DNA of 6,153 nt, taken from the NCBI GenBank assembly GCA_903870235.1, contig CAIQCA010000159.1:1-6153 (forward strand). The letters are read 5' to 3'. The notes under the pieces are model-generated. The model saw only the letters and a program-made list of their open reading frames with translations. It was not told the origin of the DNA and searched no databases. The position numbers and the translations under genes are program-made. How positions within the stretch are numbered: position 1 is the stretch's first letter; the number at the start of each line of letters is the position of its first letter. Source of the DNA: an uncultured bacterium. Lineage in GTDB: Bacteria > Patescibacteriota > Minisyncoccia > Phycocordibacterales > PALSA-1337. Shown in pieces: positions 4,826-6,153 of the stretch.

Positions 4826-5803
4826 ATGCCTCGCACTACCGTGTCCGGTAGCACCGAAGAAGTTGTGCTCTCATATCGAGAGCGAATGTGCAAAAACATT
4901 CTCCTAAGTCGTAACGAGGAGATTGCACTTGCGAAGCGCGTTGTTGATGGAGATCGTAAAGCTTACGACAAGTTGATCGAGCACAATGATCGCTTGGTCA
5001 TCAAGCTGGCCTACCGCTATTGGAAAGCCAACCGTCATCTCTGTGGAGGACTCGAGATCCACGACCTGATTCAAGAAGGCCGCATGGGCCTAATGAAAGC
5101 TGTCGAGAAGTTCGACTGGCATAAAGGCTATAAACTTTCAACCTATGCAGAGGATTGGATTTGGAAGTACATCAAAGAAGCAGCTTTGAGTACCAAGAGC
5201 ACGATCTACGAGCCGATCGCCTTCCAAGAACTCCGTGCCAAGATCCATAAGACAAGCGAAATGCTGGCGGCCCAGGGCTGTCCGGCTACAATTCGCCAAT
5301 TGGCACAGAAGCTTAACGTTAAGGAAGAAGTGGTCGCTGACGTAAAGAGTGTTCCCGTGGTTACCTACACGTCAATCGATGAAGAGGTGGCAAATGCGGA
5401 AACAGAGAATGGTGATGCGACATGGCATTCAATCATCCCCGATGTTGCCGCGATCAAACCTGAAACATTGGTTGCGGCGCGTGAGGCATTGATCGAGCGC
5501 TCAGAAATCGTCGAGAAAGTGCTCGTCACTTTGGATGCGTTACCTGTGCCAGCAAAACATAAGGAAGCATTCAAGGCTGCCAATGGTCTCACTCCGAGAG
5601 GTCGTATGGAACTCCGCGAGATTGGCAAGAAGTACCAAGTTGGTGGCAAAGCCAATGTCAGCCTAATCATCATCGCCATCTGGAAGAAACTTCAAGCCGC
5701 TGGTGTGACACTCAATAAAGCAACACTCCGAGTGTGCGTCGATCAGATGGAAGCCATTCAGGCATTCATCCAATCGTATGAGTGGAGCCAAAACACTGCT
5801 TGA
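4826..5803 (+). CDS. Divergent sigma-70-family RNA polymerase sigma factor
   Basis: Sigma factors direct RNA polymerase to promoters. This 325-residue protein has region 1.2 (LLSRNEEIALAKRVVDGDRKAYDKLIEHN, about 26-54) and region 2 (DRLVIKLAYRYW then DLIQEGRMGLMKAVEKFDWHKGYKLSTYA, about 55-119). A region 3-like helical part follows (ELRAKIHKTSEMLAAQ, IRQLAQKLNV, 135-165), then a degenerate region 4 (about 230-292). Region 2.1-2.2, which binds the core polymerase, is well conserved. Region 2.3-2.4 is not: canonical YATWWIRQAIT is YAEDWIWKYIK here, so one of the melting tryptophans becomes Asp110 and the -12-contacting Gln and Thr become Lys114 and Lys117. In region 4 REIGKKYQV aligns with the first helix of the helix-turn-helix. 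The recognition helix, however, is ANVSLIIIAIWKKL, lacking the usual RERxRQIE contacts. A C-terminal tail of about 33 residues (293-325) follows. It is probably an alternative sigma factor with altered promoter preference; a non-sigma derivative cannot be excluded. Confidence 0.85.
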   Translation: MPRTTVSGSTEEVVLSYRERMCKNILLSRNEEIALAKRVVDGDRKAYDKLIEHNDRLVIKLAYRYWKANRHLCGGLEIHDLIQEGRMGLMKAVEKFDWHKGYKLSTYAEDWIWKYIKEAALSTKSTIYEPIAFQELRAKIHKTSEMLAAQGCPATIRQLAQKLNVKEEVVADVKSVPVVTYTSIDEEVANAETENGDATWHSIIPDVAAIKPETLVAAREALIERSEIVEKVLVTLDALPVPAKHKEAFKAANGLTPRGRMELREIGKKYQVGGKANVSLIIIAIWKKLQAAGVTLNKATLRVCVDQMEAIQAFIQSYEWSQNTA

Positions 5804-5807
5804 AACC

Positions 5808-5841
5808 AGGCGCGAAACGTGACGCAAGACAAGGCGCGAAA
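5808..5841 (+). repeat. Pair of 10-bp direct repeats after the sigma-like gene
   Basis: AGGCGCGAAA occurs at 5808-5817 and again at 5832-5841, 24 bases apart start to start, between the stop codon and the terminator. The meaning is unknown; it may be chance or the remains of a small duplication. Confidence 0.5.
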
Positions 5842-5846
5842 AACAT

Positions 5847-5877
5847 ACCCACAAAGCAAAGGCAATGTGGGTTTTTT
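5847..5877 (+). terminator. Intrinsic terminator of the sigma-like gene
   Basis: A 7-bp stem ACCCACA/TGTGGGT (5847-5853 with 5866-5872), a 12-base loop and a run of six T (5872-5877). It lies 43 bases after the stop. Confidence 0.8.
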
Positions 5878-5895
5878 GTTGGCATTTCATGCAAC

Positions 5896-5930
5896 AAAAA
5901 AAGTCGGTGGGTTTTGACATCCCCACCGAC
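5896..5930 (-). terminator. Intrinsic terminator of the right-end minus-strand gene
   Basis: On the minus strand a 9-bp stem GTCGGTGGG/CCCACCGAC (5903-5911 with 5922-5930) with a 10-base loop is followed by seven T (5896-5902). It sits seven bases after the stop of the partial right-end gene and faces the sigma-gene terminator, so the two genes are convergent and separately terminated. Confidence 0.85.
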
Positions 5931-5936
5931 ACCACA

Positions 5937-6153
5937 TCAGACATGCATACTGACAAGCTCCGGACTAAATGCTCGTGCCAACTTGCGTGCTTCATCGATA
6001 TTGACTGGGCGACGATTGGCTGTTTCGAGCTTGGCTAGCCGCGATTCAGCAATCTCCAATGCAATTTCGGCCGACGTCACACCGTCGATACAGGCCGAAA
6101 AATCTTTCGCCGTTGGATATTTGACACCCTTCCCTGCAAAGAGTCTCGGTACC
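5937..6153 (-). CDS. Unrecognised protein, C-terminal part (5' end outside window)
   Basis: An open minus-strand frame runs from the window edge (first full codon ending at 6152) for 71 codons to TGA at 5937-5939. It reads VPRLFAGKGVKYPTAKDF, then SAEIALEIAESRLAKLETANRRPVNIDEARKLARAFSPELVSMHV in two pieces. It is acidic-basic and helical in look, with no cysteine motif, membrane segment or known signature. The frame is the best coding candidate: the composition is protein-like, and a strong terminator begins a few bases after the stop. The other long minus frame here (5663-5995) runs through both terminators and into the sigma gene. Function unknown. Confidence 0.6.
   Translation of the reverse strand, partial: VPRLFAGKGVKYPTAKDFSACIDGVTSAEIALEIAESRLAKLETANRRPVNIDEARKLARAFSPELVSMHV

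Noticed and set aside
1..6153. CRISPR array, insertion sequence ends or attachment sites
   Set aside because: No regularly spaced repeats, transposase, or long terminal inverted repeats are visible. The intact tRNA-Leu 3' end has no obvious duplicate in the window.

Overview
The window looks like a piece of a small-genome bacterial chromosome, most likely Candidatus Patescibacteria (CPR, Parcubacteria-like). This is an inference from gene style: compact spacing, a ribosomal protein L19 with a charged tail, typA next to rplS, core genes without visible Shine-Dalgarno sequences, and several short genes I cannot match to a family. No rRNA or other marker fixes the lineage. TGA is used as a stop, so the code appears standard.

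Layout. (1) Left end, minus strand, AT-rich: the front 141 codons of an HNH endonuclease with two Cys4 fingers, cut by the window edge. (2) Minus strand: a PduO-type cob(I)alamin adenosyltransferase, and upstream of it a complete tRNA-Leu(GAG) with a good promoter. (3) Plus strand, 1282-2188: two tandem small zinc-ribbon proteins that are diverged paralogs. Each has its own promoter of the same design (TTGACY, 17-base spacer, TAGSCT), a Shine-Dalgarno sequence and a terminator. (4) Minus strand, 2237-4675: typA (bipA) followed by rplS, with a strong promoter and a terminator-like hairpin in the typA leader. (5) Plus strand, 4741-5877: a sigma-70-family protein. Its region 2 is clear, but the -10-contacting residues are changed and the region 4 recognition helix is strongly altered. 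(6) Right end, minus strand: the C-terminal 71 codons of an unrecognised gene, with its terminator facing that of the sigma gene.

How the parts relate. The minus-strand genes cover core work: translation (tRNA-Leu, L19, TypA) and cofactor activation (AdoCbl synthesis). They lack Shine-Dalgarno sequences, and three have a -10-like hexamer only 6-11 bases before the ATG, which suggests leaderless or near-leaderless mRNAs. The plus-strand genes (zinc-ribbon pair, sigma-like protein) carry AGGAGG or AGAGGA sites. The parts most worth a second look are the zinc-ribbon pair with matched promoters and the sigma-like protein with altered DNA-contact residues. A link between them is possible but unproven.
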